From Lyngbya sp. PCC 8106 (GTDB taxonomy: Bacteria; Cyanobacteriota; Cyanobacteriia; Cyanobacteriales; Microcoleaceae), in the NCBI RefSeq assembly GCF_000169095.1, contig NZ_AAVU01000018.1, positions 1 through 64,000 of the forward strand: a stretch of 64,000 nt of DNA, read 5' to 3'. The position numbers and the translations under genes were made by a program. Shown here piece after piece: positions 37,706 through 47,600 of the stretch. The notes under the pieces are model-generated. The model was not told where the DNA came from. It ran no database searches and was given only the letters and a program-made list of their open reading frames with translations. The stretch's first letter is position 1. Every line of letters starts with the position of its first letter.

Positions 37706-37804
37706 AGCTTTCTGACATCTAGAAAAAGTCCATCACCTCAGTGCTGCTCACCCTGCAATTATCTCAATTCAACTATCTCAACCCGATCAACAGGAGAATC
37801 TATC

Positions 37805-38065
37805 ATGTTTGGCAGATCCATCAAACCCAACAACCAAAGCCTGAATAACCCCTTCAAAATTTCTGCTGCTCTTGCTTTAGTCACGATTGGAATGTTCGGT
37901 GTGATCTCCGAAACTCCGAGAACACCTTCGGCTCGATACCACAACGAAGATCATACCGAAGAAATCAATCGGATTAGACAAGGTGGAGTCACCATCTATC
38001 GCTACGAAGTGACAGACCCGACAACAGGTTCAGAGATTTCTGTCTCCAAAATTCAAAACCAGTAA
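37805..38065 (+). CDS. Small membrane-anchored or exported protein (86 aa)
   Basis: AGGAG lies 7 bases before the ATG at 37805. Residues 16-34 (NPFKISAALALVTIGMFGV) form a single hydrophobic helix, followed by a polar tail with RQGGVTIYRYEVTDPTTGSE. No known domain. It converges with the trypsin-like protease gene; 150 bases separate the two stops. Part of the secreted-protein island by position. Confidence 0.58.
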   Translation: MFGRSIKPNNQSLNNPFKISAALALVTIGMFGVISETPRTPSARYHNEDHTEEINRIRQGGVTIYRYEVTDPTTGSEISVSKIQNQ

Positions 38066-38215
38066 TCTTGGAGATGAGAGTTTCTCCGGTCAGCAGGTAC
38101 AAGAAGTAGAGTGACAACAACTCAGAGATGTCGGTTGATTGACGAATCATCGACAAACTCATAAAAACCACAGATCGGTTAAAAATCGTTGAAGTCCAAC
38201 CAAACGTGAAAGCAG

Positions 38216-39091
38216 TTAAGACAAGCCTTGTAACGACAGATAAGAAACCGGAATTGCCCAACTCAGAGCTTTCATTTGTTGAACTTGTTCTGGAGAAGGA
38301 CTAGAGCCATCGCTATAACGATAGACCTTATCTGCGGAGAGGGCAAACTTAGAACGACCGTTAATGCCAATCAGTTCACCTCGTTGGTTAAACACCGGGC
38401 CACCACTCATTCCACTACGAATGTCGTTGGTATAACCCAGTTGATACCCTTCAACTAAGCTTCGGTTCGGTACCATTCCCACTTGACCTTGAGTGAGTTG
38501 AAACGGCCGATTTCCCCACTCCCGAGTGTCTTGCATCCGTCCTGGACTATTCAACCAATTCGGAAATCCCGCAGCAACGACTGTTTCTCCGACTGCAACC
38601 CGACTGCTATCTCCCCGCTTTGCCACTTGATAGGAGCCACTACTATTAAACTGTAGTACCGCAACATCAAGATTTCGGGATAAAGATACCAGGCGGCCTC
38701 CGTGCATTTGGCCATCTGCGGTCAAAATCATAAAATTGCCGGAGTTATTTTCAACAACATGAGCATTTGTGACAACTGTGTATCCTTGTCCAGAACGATT
38801 GATAATTACGCCCGACCCAACACTTCGGTTGGCAAAAACTCTTACTGTTACCTTTTGTGCCATTTCAGAGATCGAAGCCGGGACATTTTCGGAAGGAGAA
38901 GGGGAAGACATCGTGTAACCCACAGAATAGGAAGGAGTTTGGCTATCTGCCGCCGGGAGATTAGCCCCCAGGAACAATAACGATGCGCCAATGACCTGAG
39001 ATCCCAATAAGACTGTTTTTAAAAGTGAACGAGACGCTTGAGAAACGGCAGCAAAACGGTTTTTATTTGATTTGTATTGTACAGAAAGCAT
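38216..39091 (-). CDS. Secreted trypsin-like serine protease
   Basis: 291 residues from the ATG at 39089-39091. A basic start followed by a hydrophobic helix (VLLGSQVIGASLLFLGA, residues 27-43) acts as signal peptide or anchor. The protease domain has His111 (TNAHVV), Asp142 (LDVAVL) and Ser229 (SGMSGGP), all intact, and no PDZ or WD40 domain. It is clearly related in sequence to the protease half of the gene at 3608-5350. Its target is unknown; convergence with the small exported proteins hints at a shared extracellular role. Confidence 0.85.
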   Translation of the reverse strand: MLSVQYKSNKNRFAAVSQASRSLLKTVLLGSQVIGASLLFLGANLPAADSQTPSYSVGYTMSSPSPSENVPASISEMAQKVTVRVFANRSVGSGVIINRSGQGYTVVTNAHVVENNSGNFMILTADGQMHGGRLVSLSRNLDVAVLQFNSSGSYQVAKRGDSSRVAVGETVVAAGFPNWLNSPGRMQDTREWGNRPFQLTQGQVGMVPNRSLVEGYQLGYTNDIRSGMSGGPVFNQRGELIGINGRSKFALSADKVYRYSDGSSPSPEQVQQMKALSWAIPVSYLSLQGLS

Positions 39092-39566
39092 AATATTCAG
39101 TGTTTTTGTTGTAAATCGTGTTTTTTTGAAAAAAATATTGAGATTGCCTCAGCGCGATCGTGTTGATCAGCTTCAGTCAATCCTTTCTAAAATCAGGATA
39201 CCCAAATTTAAAAAGATAAAATTCGCACCACCGTCTTAGTCAGCTAGCCTAGCAGTTAGAGTCGCAAACGGCAAGATCAAACTCGGGATCAAACAATATA
39301 GCCGTGAACTACTGATGATTGGCCGCGTTTCTGAAAATGCAATTGCTGATTCTGATTCAAAATCTATCCAGAGAAAAAGACATGAGGTTAATAATATAGG
39401 AGAACGACCCCAAATGTATCCGACTTGAGGAGAGTTTGAAAAAAACCCCAAATCGTAATCTGCTAGAACACATCGCTAAAATAAAGGTTGACTTTCAGCA
39501 CCATGTATAGTGTTGTCACGGGAAACTTACCCATCAGGGACTCGGGTTGATTGTTCAGAGGGACTA
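39092..39566. other. Divergent intergenic region
   Basis: This 475-base stretch lies between the protease start and the GAF kinase start. No convincing frame, RNA gene or repeat was recognised. Short frames here lack ribosome-binding sites. Confidence 0.3.
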
Positions 39567-41285
39567 ATGGAATATATCAGGCGACCGAATCACAAGACCA
39601 GCAAGCCCAGGCTTCGCGATCACAATAATTTTCAATCATCCGGTGCAGCGTCTTTTCTATCTTGTCAACTTCCCGATAGACAGACTCTTGGTGAACCTTT
39701 CTTTCGACAGGGGGCTTCCGGCTCCAACCTTTCAACAACGCTTGATCTCGATTGGCTACTCGCCGCTTATCAAAGCCTCTCTCAAGAACTCGAACTTGAC
39801 AAACTCCTGCTGACCCTGATCAATCTTATCCTCGAAACCGAAATGGTCAGTCAGGCGTGGTTGATTTTAGAAAAATCCGGGGATTGGGTAATCGAAGCTT
39901 CTGGAAGTCTTGAGTCGAATTCTATACAAATCTTAAAATCCCTACCGTTAGAAACAGCCGAAAGTTCCCTCTTGATGCCGATTGTGAATCGTGTCCTTCA
40001 CCTTCAAACTTCTCTGGTGTTGAATGATATTTCTCAAGAGGTTGATTTGATTCCGAGTTGTCTGATTCAACCCCAATCTTTATTCTGTTTTCCCCTCCGA
40101 TGTCAGGATAAACTCATTGGGGTTTTGTATTTAGAAAACTATTTGATTACGAACGCTTTTACACCCGCTTTTCAAGAACTCCTCAACCGCCTGTCTCCTC
40201 AAATCGCAATTTCATTAAATAATGCTTACCGCTACAATCATCTTCATCAAACAGTAGCTGAACAGACTCAAGCACAAGAACAAGCAATTTGTGAATTAAA
40301 ACAAACACAAAAAAAACTTGTACAATCCGAGAAAATGGTCGCTCTCGGACAACTGATTACTGGCATTGCTCACGAAATTAATACTCCTTTAGGGGCAATT
40401 TATGCTTCTGTTCAAAACCTATCTAACGCCCTAGAACATACGTTAGAAAAACTGCCACTTCTTCTCAAAGAACTTTCGACAACTCAGCAAGAAGATTTTC
40501 TGACTTTACTCGCCGCAACCCGCCCCAGTAATCTCCCCCTATCTTTTCGGGAAGAACGTCAGTTAAAACGAACATTAGAAAAAGAGTTAAGCAACCACAA
40601 AATCGAACAAGCAGAAACCCTCGCTTCAATGTTAGTCGAAATAGGAATCACAGATATAGAACCTCCTCTATTACGCCTTTTAAAAGCGTCTAACGCGATG
40701 ATGATTTTAGAGACTGCTTATTATCTGGTGTTGCAATATAGAAATAGTGAAAATATTAAATTAGCCGTTGATAAAGCTTCCACGATTGTTACAGCACTGA
40801 AAGAGTATGTGCATTCAGATCGCTGTAATTGCATGATTACCGCCCAAATTTCTGAGGAGATTGATACCGTTTTAGTCCTTTACCAACATCAGTTGAAACA
40901 AGGCATTCAAGTGAGTACCACCTATGAAAATCTACCCGGAATTCGGTGTTATCCTGAACAACTCAATCAAGTTTGGGCGAATCTCATTCAGAATGCAATT
41001 CAGGCGATGGGAACTCAGGGGAAACTAGAGATTACTGGAACTTGCCATCAGAACTTTATCCGGATACAAATTACCGATTCCGGTTGTGGGATTCCGATCG
41101 AGATTCAAGACCAAATTTTTGACCCGTTCTTCACCACAAAAGCAGCAGGAGTGGGAACAGGTTTAGGATTAGATATTTGCCGCCAGATTGTCGAGCAACA
41201 TCAGGGACATATTGAAGTGGAGAGTCAACCGGGACGGACAAGTTTTACGGTATGGATACCTATTGATAACACCGCTAAATCTTAG
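39567..41285 (+). CDS. GAF-domain sensor histidine kinase
   Basis: The ATG at 39567 has AGGG 5 bases ahead; a GTG at 39510 is less likely (572 residues). A GAF domain spans about 60-230. A coiled coil leads to the H-box MVALGQLITGIAHEINTP, with phospho-acceptor His near 280. About 120 residues are inserted between the two helices of the dimerisation domain, a known variant in cyanobacterial kinases. The ATPase domain has VWANLIQNAIQAM (N-box), ITDSGCGIP and GTGLGLDIC. It is soluble, so it senses a cytosolic signal through GAF. The hybrid kinase follows 371 bases later. Confidence 0.86.
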   Translation: MEYIRRPNHKTSKPRLRDHNNFQSSGAASFLSCQLPDRQTLGEPFFRQGASGSNLSTTLDLDWLLAAYQSLSQELELDKLLLTLINLILETEMVSQAWLILEKSGDWVIEASGSLESNSIQILKSLPLETAESSLLMPIVNRVLHLQTSLVLNDISQEVDLIPSCLIQPQSLFCFPLRCQDKLIGVLYLENYLITNAFTPAFQELLNRLSPQIAISLNNAYRYNHLHQTVAEQTQAQEQAICELKQTQKKLVQSEKMVALGQLITGIAHEINTPLGAIYASVQNLSNALEHTLEKLPLLLKELSTTQQEDFLTLLAATRPSNLPLSFREERQLKRTLEKELSNHKIEQAETLASMLVEIGITDIEPPLLRLLKASNAMMILETAYYLVLQYRNSENIKLAVDKASTIVTALKEYVHSDRCNCMITAQISEEIDTVLVLYQHQLKQGIQVSTTYENLPGIRCYPEQLNQVWANLIQNAIQAMGTQGKLEITGTCHQNFIRIQITDSGCGIPIEIQDQIFDPFFTTKAAGVGTGLGLDICRQIVEQHQGHIEVESQPGRTSFTVWIPIDNTAKS

Positions 41286-41656
41286 ATAGAAATTTGTTCA
41301 GATTGAACTGATTGGGTGGAAATTTTAGCTTATCCTCTGATCAAGGTGGGAAAATAGTCTGTCTTGAAACCGACTATTTCGGTAGGGTTAATCGCATCAT
41401 TCATCTGTTGACTCGCTCATCCGAGGGGGTCAATTTAGTCAGGAATCAATTCCATACTTAGTAAAAATTACGATTGGGGTTAAGATTTCCTTGATTCATT
41501 TTAATCAGTCCACATCATAAACTATAATATGCACTTTAAATTGATATTTTTAAAATCTAGACCTGAAAAATAAAATAAAAGTTAAAAATCTCTATAAAAA
41601 CTTCTAAATATCCCGGCGAAAAGATTAGAAAAACCTCAAATTTAGAGGGGAAAGTG
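41286..41656. other. Intergenic region before the hybrid kinase
   Basis: A small hairpin AAATAGTC / GACTATTT lies near 41353-41380 without a T-tract. The rest is AT-rich towards the hybrid kinase and probably contains its promoter. Nothing else recognised. Confidence 0.3.
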
Positions 41657-44600
41657 ATGGGAAAACCTACTATTATTTGTGTAGATGATGAACGAGTTGT
41701 GCTGATTAGTCTCCGAAATCAGCTCTTACCCTATTTGGGAGAAAAATACAACGTTGAACTGGCAGAAAGTGGAGAAGAAGCACTAGAAATTATCGAAGAA
41801 CTACAACTCGATCAGATTGAAATTCCCCTGATTATTTCTGATCTAATCATGCCCAATATGACCGGGGATGAACTTCTCAAACAGATTCACGAACGCTCTC
41901 GTAAAACCTTAAAAATTCTGCTCACCGGACAAGCAAGTACCGACGCAATTGGCAATGCTGTCAATTCTGCAAGTCTCTATCGCTATATTGCTAAACCGTG
42001 GAGTGAAACCGATCTATGTTTGACGGTAACAGCCGCTTTACGAAGTTATCAACGAGACAAACAACTCTCAGAACAAAACGCCGCCCTCCATAAAATTAAT
42101 CAAGAATTAGAACAACTCAATGCCTCTCTTGAACAAAAAGTGGCTGAACGAACTTGGGAACTTGAAGAAAAAAATCGTCTACTTAAACGTGAAGAAGAAC
42201 AACTGAGAAAAAGTGAAGAACGGTGGCAGCTCGCCTTACGAGGAAGCAATGATGGGATTTGGGACTGGAATGTTCAAACCAATGAAAGCTTCTATTCGCC
42301 CCGTTGGAAAGAAATGTTAGGGTATGAAGATCATGAAATCGGAAACACCCTTGATGAATGGTCAGAGCGAGTTCATCCTGAAGATTTACCTCCAACTTTA
42401 GCTGCAATTGAAGACCATATTAAGCGCAAAACCACTTACTTTACCTTTGAGTTTAGAATGCGCTGTAAAAATGGTGAATATAAATGGATTTTATCTCGCG
42501 GACAAGCCTTATTTGATGAAAATGGGGAAGCCGTTCGGTTTGCCGGATCTCATGCCGATATTAGCGATCGCAAACGAGCCGAAGAAGCACTCGAATATCG
42601 CGCCCAAAAAGATAACTTGCTCAGTCGTATTTCCGAACAGTTTCTCAACCAAGATACTGATACAGCCATTCATCTCACCTTGGAAGCGACAGGTGAATTT
42701 ATGGATTGTGATCGGGTCTATGTTTTTCGGTATACCGATAATCATACGAAGCTCACTCAAACTCATGAATGGTGCGCCCTCAATGTTCCATCTTTCATTC
42801 AAGATTATCAAGGTGTTCCGATTGAAGTTTTTCCTTGGTTTGTGCAAACGATTTTGAAAGGAAAACCTTTTCAAGTTTCCAGTATTACTCAATTACCGGA
42901 TGAAGCCGAAGCAGAAAAAGCTGAACTTAAGCGTCTGACGACTCAATCTTTATTAATTCTTCCCATGCAATTAACCGGGGCAGATGTTAATCAAAATGTA
43001 GGGTTTATTGGTCTTGACAATGTGCGATCGCCAAGAGTTTGGACTCAAGAGGATATTAATTTAGTGCAACGAGTCGGAGCGTTAATTGCGATTGCTCAAG
43101 CTAAAAATGAAGCTGAACGGGCTTTACGAGACTCAGAAGCCAGATTTGCTGGAATTTTAGATAATGCAGACGAAGCGATTATTTCCATTGATGAAACTCA
43201 ACACATCACTCTTTTTAATCAAGGTGCAGAAAAGATTTTTGGTTATTCTCAAGCCGAAGTTCTCGGTCAAGCCCTCGATATTTTACTCCCGTTACGATTT
43301 GTTGACGCTCATCATCAGCATATCCAAGATTTCACTCAAGCCCCATTATCGGCTCGTAAAATGAGCGAACGAAATACGGTATTTGGACGGCGACGGGATG
43401 GTGAAGAATTTCCGATTGAAGCTTCAATTTCTAAGTTAGAACTTGGAAATAAACGAATTTATACTGCATTTGTTCGGGATATTACCAAACGGAAACGAGC
43501 CGAAGAAGAACTCAAGCGGGCTAAAGCAGCAGCCGATAGTGCGAGTCGGGCAAAAAGTGAATTTTTAGCCAATATGAGCCATGAATTAAGAACACCTTTA
43601 AATGGTATCTTAGGATATGCTCAAATTTTACAACGGGATAAAAATATTACCCCACAGCAACGAAAAGGTTTAGGAGTGATTAAACAATGTGGTTCTCACC
43701 TATTGACATTAATTAATGATATCCTTGATCTCTCTAAAATTGAAGCTCAAAAACTTGAACTTCATCCGACAGATTTTGATTTTTTAACCTTTCTTTGTGG
43801 TGTGTCAGAAATTTGTCGAGTTCGGGCTGAACAGAAGAATATTTCTTTTACTTATCAAACCAGTCAACATCTCCCTAAAAGTCTTCATGCGGATGAAAAA
43901 CGAGTCCGTCAGGTGTTGATTAATTTGATTAGTAATGCCATTAAGTTTACCGATACAGGGTGTGTAATCTTTACGACTGAACTGATCGAAAATGGCATGG
44001 CAAAGGTTTGTGATGTCGGACATCCAGATCAATGTTTTACGCCTCCTCAATGTGCAACTCACAAAATTAGATTTTTAGTTCAAGATACGGGAATTGGTAT
44101 TCCTTCTGAACAAATAGAGAAGATTTTTATTCCGTTTGAACAAGTCGGTGATCGCTTTCGTAAAGCTGAAGGTACGGGATTAGGATTAGCGATTACCCAA
44201 AAAATTGTCTCAATGATGGGGAGTACATTAAATGTGGAAAGTGTTGTTGGGAAAGGGAGTAAATTTTGGGTTGATTTGGATCTACATGAATCTTCAGAAT
44301 GGGTTGATGCAAGTTTGATTATGCCTGCAATTATTAGAGGGTATAAAGGTAAAAAATATACAATATTAGTAGTTGATGATCGTTGGGATAATCGCTCAAT
44401 TCTGATTAATATGTTAGAACCGCTTGGTTTTCAACTGGTAGAAGCAACTCACGGTGAGGAAGGGGTTGAAAAAGCAATTATCTGTCAACCTGATATTATT
44501 ATTACGGATTTAGTCATGCCACAAATGGATGGATTTGAAATGACTCGAAAACTCCGCCAAATTCCAGAATTTAAGCACACTAATATTATTGCAACTTCTG

Positions 44601-44977
44601 CAAGTGTTTTTAGTTTGGATCGTCAAAAAAGCCAAGAATCAGGTTGTGATGCTTTTTTACCTAAACCGTTACAGCTTGAAGATTTGTTAGAAACTTTACA
44701 GACTTTACTGCAAATCTCTTGGATATATGAAGATAATGAAATCCCAACAGGTATGAGTTATTCTGCAAAATATGATAAAAATGTAGATGTCTTGCTTCCT
44801 GATAATTCAGAGTTGATTGCTGTCAAAGAAGCTTTAGAAATTGGTGATTTTGAAACAATTGAGCAGGAAGCTGAAAGACTTAAATCTCTAGATCAAAGTT
44901 ACATTGGCTTTGCGGTTAAACTTTTGGAAATGGCACAGGAATTTGACGAAGAAGGTATTATAAACCTAATCAAATAA
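41657..44977 (+). CDS. Hybrid histidine kinase: REC-PAS-GAF-PAS-HisKA-HATPase-REC
   Basis: The ATG at 41657, after AGGGG, is used; 1,106 residues. In order: a receiver domain (3-125, Asp62 in ISDLIMP), a coiled coil (130-180), a PAS domain of the WDWNVQT type (185-300), a GAF domain (about 320-480), a second PAS (485-605), HisKA with His642 (MSHELRTPLNG), HATPase (to about 870) and a C-terminal receiver (Asp951 in ITDLVMP). All catalytic residues look intact. No membrane segment. Receiver domains at both ends suggest a phosphorelay hub. The GGDEF response regulator gene follows 23 bases later and is a likely partner. Confidence 0.92.
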   Translation: MGKPTIICVDDERVVLISLRNQLLPYLGEKYNVELAESGEEALEIIEELQLDQIEIPLIISDLIMPNMTGDELLKQIHERSRKTLKILLTGQASTDAIGNAVNSASLYRYIAKPWSETDLCLTVTAALRSYQRDKQLSEQNAALHKINQELEQLNASLEQKVAERTWELEEKNRLLKREEEQLRKSEERWQLALRGSNDGIWDWNVQTNESFYSPRWKEMLGYEDHEIGNTLDEWSERVHPEDLPPTLAAIEDHIKRKTTYFTFEFRMRCKNGEYKWILSRGQALFDENGEAVRFAGSHADISDRKRAEEALEYRAQKDNLLSRISEQFLNQDTDTAIHLTLEATGEFMDCDRVYVFRYTDNHTKLTQTHEWCALNVPSFIQDYQGVPIEVFPWFVQTILKGKPFQVSSITQLPDEAEAEKAELKRLTTQSLLILPMQLTGADVNQNVGFIGLDNVRSPRVWTQEDINLVQRVGALIAIAQAKNEAERALRDSEARFAGILDNADEAIISIDETQHITLFNQGAEKIFGYSQAEVLGQALDILLPLRFVDAHHQHIQDFTQAPLSARKMSERNTVFGRRRDGEEFPIEASISKLELGNKRIYTAFVRDITKRKRAEEELKRAKAAADSASRAKSEFLANMSHELRTPLNGILGYAQILQRDKNITPQQRKGLGVIKQCGSHLLTLINDILDLSKIEAQKLELHPTDFDFLTFLCGVSEICRVRAEQKNISFTYQTSQHLPKSLHADEKRVRQVLINLISNAIKFTDTGCVIFTTELIENGMAKVCDVGHPDQCFTPPQCATHKIRFLVQDTGIGIPSEQIEKIFIPFEQVGDRFRKAEGTGLGLAITQKIVSMMGSTLNVESVVGKGSKFWVDLDLHESSEWVDASLIMPAIIRGYKGKKYTILVVDDRWDNRSILINMLEPLGFQLVEATHGEEGVEKAIICQPDIIITDLVMPQMDGFEMTRKLRQIPEFKHTNIIATSASVFSLDRQKSQESGCDAFLPKPLQLEDLLETLQTLLQISWIYEDNEIPTGMSYSAKYDKNVDVLLPDNSELIAVKEALEIGDFETIEQEAERLKSLDQSYIGFAVKLLEMAQEFDEEGIINLIK

Positions 44978-45000
44978 AGTTACTTTATAGGAGTTAAGTT

Positions 45001-46413
45001 ATGATGGAAAACAGACAACAAGAACTGATTTTAATTGTTGATGACAATCCTACAAATATTAAAGTATTGTCTGATTTTTTAAAGGATTTTGGCTTTAAAG
45101 TTTTAATTGCAAAAGATGGTGAAAGTTGTCTCCACAAACTCGAAAAAATTAAGCCAGATTTAATTTTGTTAGATGTGATGATGCCTGGAGTTGATGGGTT
45201 TGAAACCTGTCGCCGCATTAAAGCTTTAGACTCTACCAAAGACATTCCCGTAATTTTTATGACTGCTTTAACAGATCCCGTAGATAAACTTAAAGGATTT
45301 ACTTTGGGTGCCGTTGACTATATTACAAAACCTCTACAACATGAAGAAGCAATCGCCCGAGTTAATGTTCACCTAAAATTACGCAGTTTAACCAAACAAC
45401 TTGAACAACAAAATCACCTACTCGAAGAAAAAAATCAACTTTTACAAGAAGAAATTCGCTATCGAAAACTAGCAGAATCTGCCTTTAGATTATCAGAAGA
45501 AAAGTTTTCTAAAGCCTTTCGCTGTAGTCCTCATCCTCTAACGATCAGCACCCTCGCCGAAGGACGATATATCGAAGTGAATGAAAGCTTTTGTCGCTTA
45601 ACGGGTTATAGTTTTGATGAAGTTATCGGAAAAACAGCCGATGATTTAGACTTTTGGGTAAACCCAGATGATCGACAACGAGTAGTTCAACAATTACAAT
45701 CAGAAGGAACAATTCGCAATCAAGAATTTAATTATCGAACTAAATTAGGAACGATTAGAACCGTACTCTTATCCGCAGAAATATTGGAATATGACGGACA
45801 AGATTATTTACTCACGATTCCCAACGATATCACTGATCGCAAACAAGCAAAAGCTGTTGTTCAACGCGCAACTGAGGAATTAGAAAGGATTACAACGATT
45901 GATGATTTAACCCAAATTGCCAACCGTCGGCGCTTTGAAGAATATCTGGGTCAACAATGGGGAAAACTCGGACGTGAACAAGCTCCTTTATCTTTTATCT
46001 TATGCGATGTTGACTACTTCAAACACTACAATGATACTTACGGTTATGAAGCTGGAAATGACTGTTTAAAAGTAATTGCTCAAGCCCTTTTACAAACCAC
46101 TCGTAGCCCGGCGGATCTGGTTGCTCGTTATGGGGGTGAAGAATTTGCAGTCGTTCTTCCTCATACAAATTCCTCAGAAGCTTCCCAAGTGGCTGAAGCA
46201 ATTTGTTCTTTCATTCAACAACTTCAAATTCCTCATAGTCAATCTAACGTTAGTGAATTTGTTACCTTAAGTTTAGGGGTTTCTAGTGTTGTTCCCAGTT
46301 CAGAATCTTGTCCCGCAGAAGCCTTAATGAGTGCCTCGATTAGAGCTTTATCTCAAGCGAAACAACGGGGACGGGATACCTATTCTTTACATCCAGAACC
46401 TCAATTGGCTTGA
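45001..46413 (+). CDS. Response regulator with PAS and GGDEF domains (diguanylate cyclase)
   Basis: AGGAG precedes the first of two ATG codons at 45001; 470 residues. A receiver domain covers 8-125 (Asp58 in LLDVMMP). A coiled coil then leads to a PAS domain at about 165-275. The GGDEF domain at about 290-465 has the active-site sequence YGGEEF, so cyclic-di-GMP synthesis is expected. An inhibitory RxxD site is not obvious. It is translated close behind the hybrid kinase, which is its probable phosphodonor. Its last 13 bases overlap the end of a decayed gene on the other strand. Confidence 0.92.
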   Translation: MMENRQQELILIVDDNPTNIKVLSDFLKDFGFKVLIAKDGESCLHKLEKIKPDLILLDVMMPGVDGFETCRRIKALDSTKDIPVIFMTALTDPVDKLKGFTLGAVDYITKPLQHEEAIARVNVHLKLRSLTKQLEQQNHLLEEKNQLLQEEIRYRKLAESAFRLSEEKFSKAFRCSPHPLTISTLAEGRYIEVNESFCRLTGYSFDEVIGKTADDLDFWVNPDDRQRVVQQLQSEGTIRNQEFNYRTKLGTIRTVLLSAEILEYDGQDYLLTIPNDITDRKQAKAVVQRATEELERITTIDDLTQIANRRRFEEYLGQQWGKLGREQAPLSFILCDVDYFKHYNDTYGYEAGNDCLKVIAQALLQTTRSPADLVARYGGEEFAVVLPHTNSSEASQVAEAICSFIQQLQIPHSQSNVSEFVTLSLGVSSVVPSSESCPAEALMSASIRALSQAKQRGRDTYSLHPEPQLA

Positions 46414-46631
46414 GAACGAAAATGCTCTATATTTAGGCGTGTATACTCAACTTTAATACAGCGATCCATAATCAGATTTAAACTAGAATTATCAGCAACT
46501 TTAGTCACAGTTTCATCCATCACGCCCAACTGTCCCCAAACCGTTTTTGCTTGAATTGCGATCGCTTCTGAGACAATTTCAGATCAAAATTCTGATAACA
46601 CCGCTTGACCCTCTAGATTTAAGTTTGCCAT
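46401..46631 (-). pseudogene. Remnant of a CoA-binding domain protein (COG1832/YccU family)
   Basis: On the complement, the frame from an ATG at 46631 reads to an in-frame TGA at 46584-46586 and then continues open to 46401. Past the stop it reads AIAIQAKTVWGQLGVMDE and LIMDRCIKVEYTRL. That is the C-terminal third of CoA-binding Rossmann proteins (usual length about 140). The N-terminal two thirds are missing. It is a decayed gene, too short to function. Its end overlaps the GGDEF gene by 13 bases. Confidence 0.7.
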
Positions 46632-46730
46632 TAGACTGTGTAACAAGCAAAACCAATCTCTAATTTATTGCCATTTGTAGGAAAACTAGATTATCTTAGG
46701 TTTTGGTAGTGTTTACATTTCTTAACTCCC

Positions 46731-47600
46731 GTGTCAGATTTCGCTTATTCCAGTCCGCCCACTTCTCGTTCTCGCTACGATGGTTGGTCTTTAGATGAAC
46801 GCGATCCCGATTATATTAACGCTTTAATGCCCTTTTGGGAATGGTTTTATCGCTACTATTTTCGAGTTCAAACCGATGGTTGGCATCATATCCCCTCTGA
46901 AGGGAAAATTTTGCTTGTCGGTTCTCACAATGGCGGTTTAGCTTCACCGGATACACATATGTGTCTGTATGACTGGTTTCGGCGGTTTGGGAGCGATCGC
47001 TTACTTTATGGGTTGATGCACCGGAATATGTGGAAAGTAGCCCCTTCAGTGGCGAGTCAGGCGGTCAAATGTGGCGCTGTGGTTGCTCATCCGCGAATGG
47101 CGATCGCCGCTTTTCAACGGAATGCAGCAGTGGCGGTCTATCCTGGAGGCGCTGAGGATGTTTTTCGTCTCCATTCTATGCGAAATCAAATTTGTTTTGC
47201 GGGACGTAAAGGCTTTATCAAATTGGCTTTACGAGAAGAAGCTGATATTATCCCGGTGATTTCTTGGGGCGCTCACGACACTTTAATTGTCTTAGCAGAT
47301 TGTTACAAACAAGTCAAACAATTACATGACTTGGGAATGCCTTGGTTCATGGATATTGACCCTGAAGTTTTTCCGATTTATCTCGGTCTTCCCTGGGGAA
47401 TTAGCATCGGGCCATTGCCTAATTTGCCCCTGCCTGTTCAGATGTATACCCGAATTTGTGCGCCGATTCATTTTGAACGGTCTGGCCGAGAAGCTTCTCA
47501 AAATCAGGATTATGTTGATGTTTGTTATCAACGGGTTAAGACTCAAATGCAGCAAGAACTTGACGCTTTAGTGGCATCAGTTGAGGCACAAGATCGCTAA
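46731..47600 (+). CDS. Lysophospholipid/glycerol acyltransferase-like protein
   Basis: 289 residues from a GTG at 46731, the only suitable start. The acyltransferase acceptor block is VGSHNGGLASPD (about residues 62-73), followed by VYPGGAEDVFR, the counterpart of the EGTR motif. These features match the branch of PlsC-like enzymes related to DGAT2 or to the membrane-associated acyltransferases found in cyanobacteria. It probably acylates a glycerol or hydroxy-lipid at the inner face of a membrane. The acceptor is not determined by sequence. Confidence 0.78.
   Translation: MSDFAYSSPPTSRSRYDGWSLDERDPDYINALMPFWEWFYRYYFRVQTDGWHHIPSEGKILLVGSHNGGLASPDTHMCLYDWFRRFGSDRLLYGLMHRNMWKVAPSVASQAVKCGAVVAHPRMAIAAFQRNAAVAVYPGGAEDVFRLHSMRNQICFAGRKGFIKLALREEADIIPVISWGAHDTLIVLADCYKQVKQLHDLGMPWFMDIDPEVFPIYLGLPWGISIGPLPNLPLPVQMYTRICAPIHFERSGREASQNQDYVDVCYQRVKTQMQQELDALVASVEAQDR

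Noticed and set aside
42183..43364. Several open frames of 66 to 149 codons inside the hybrid kinase on both strands
   Set aside because: They are shadows of a large well-supported gene and have no ribosome-binding sites or domain content.
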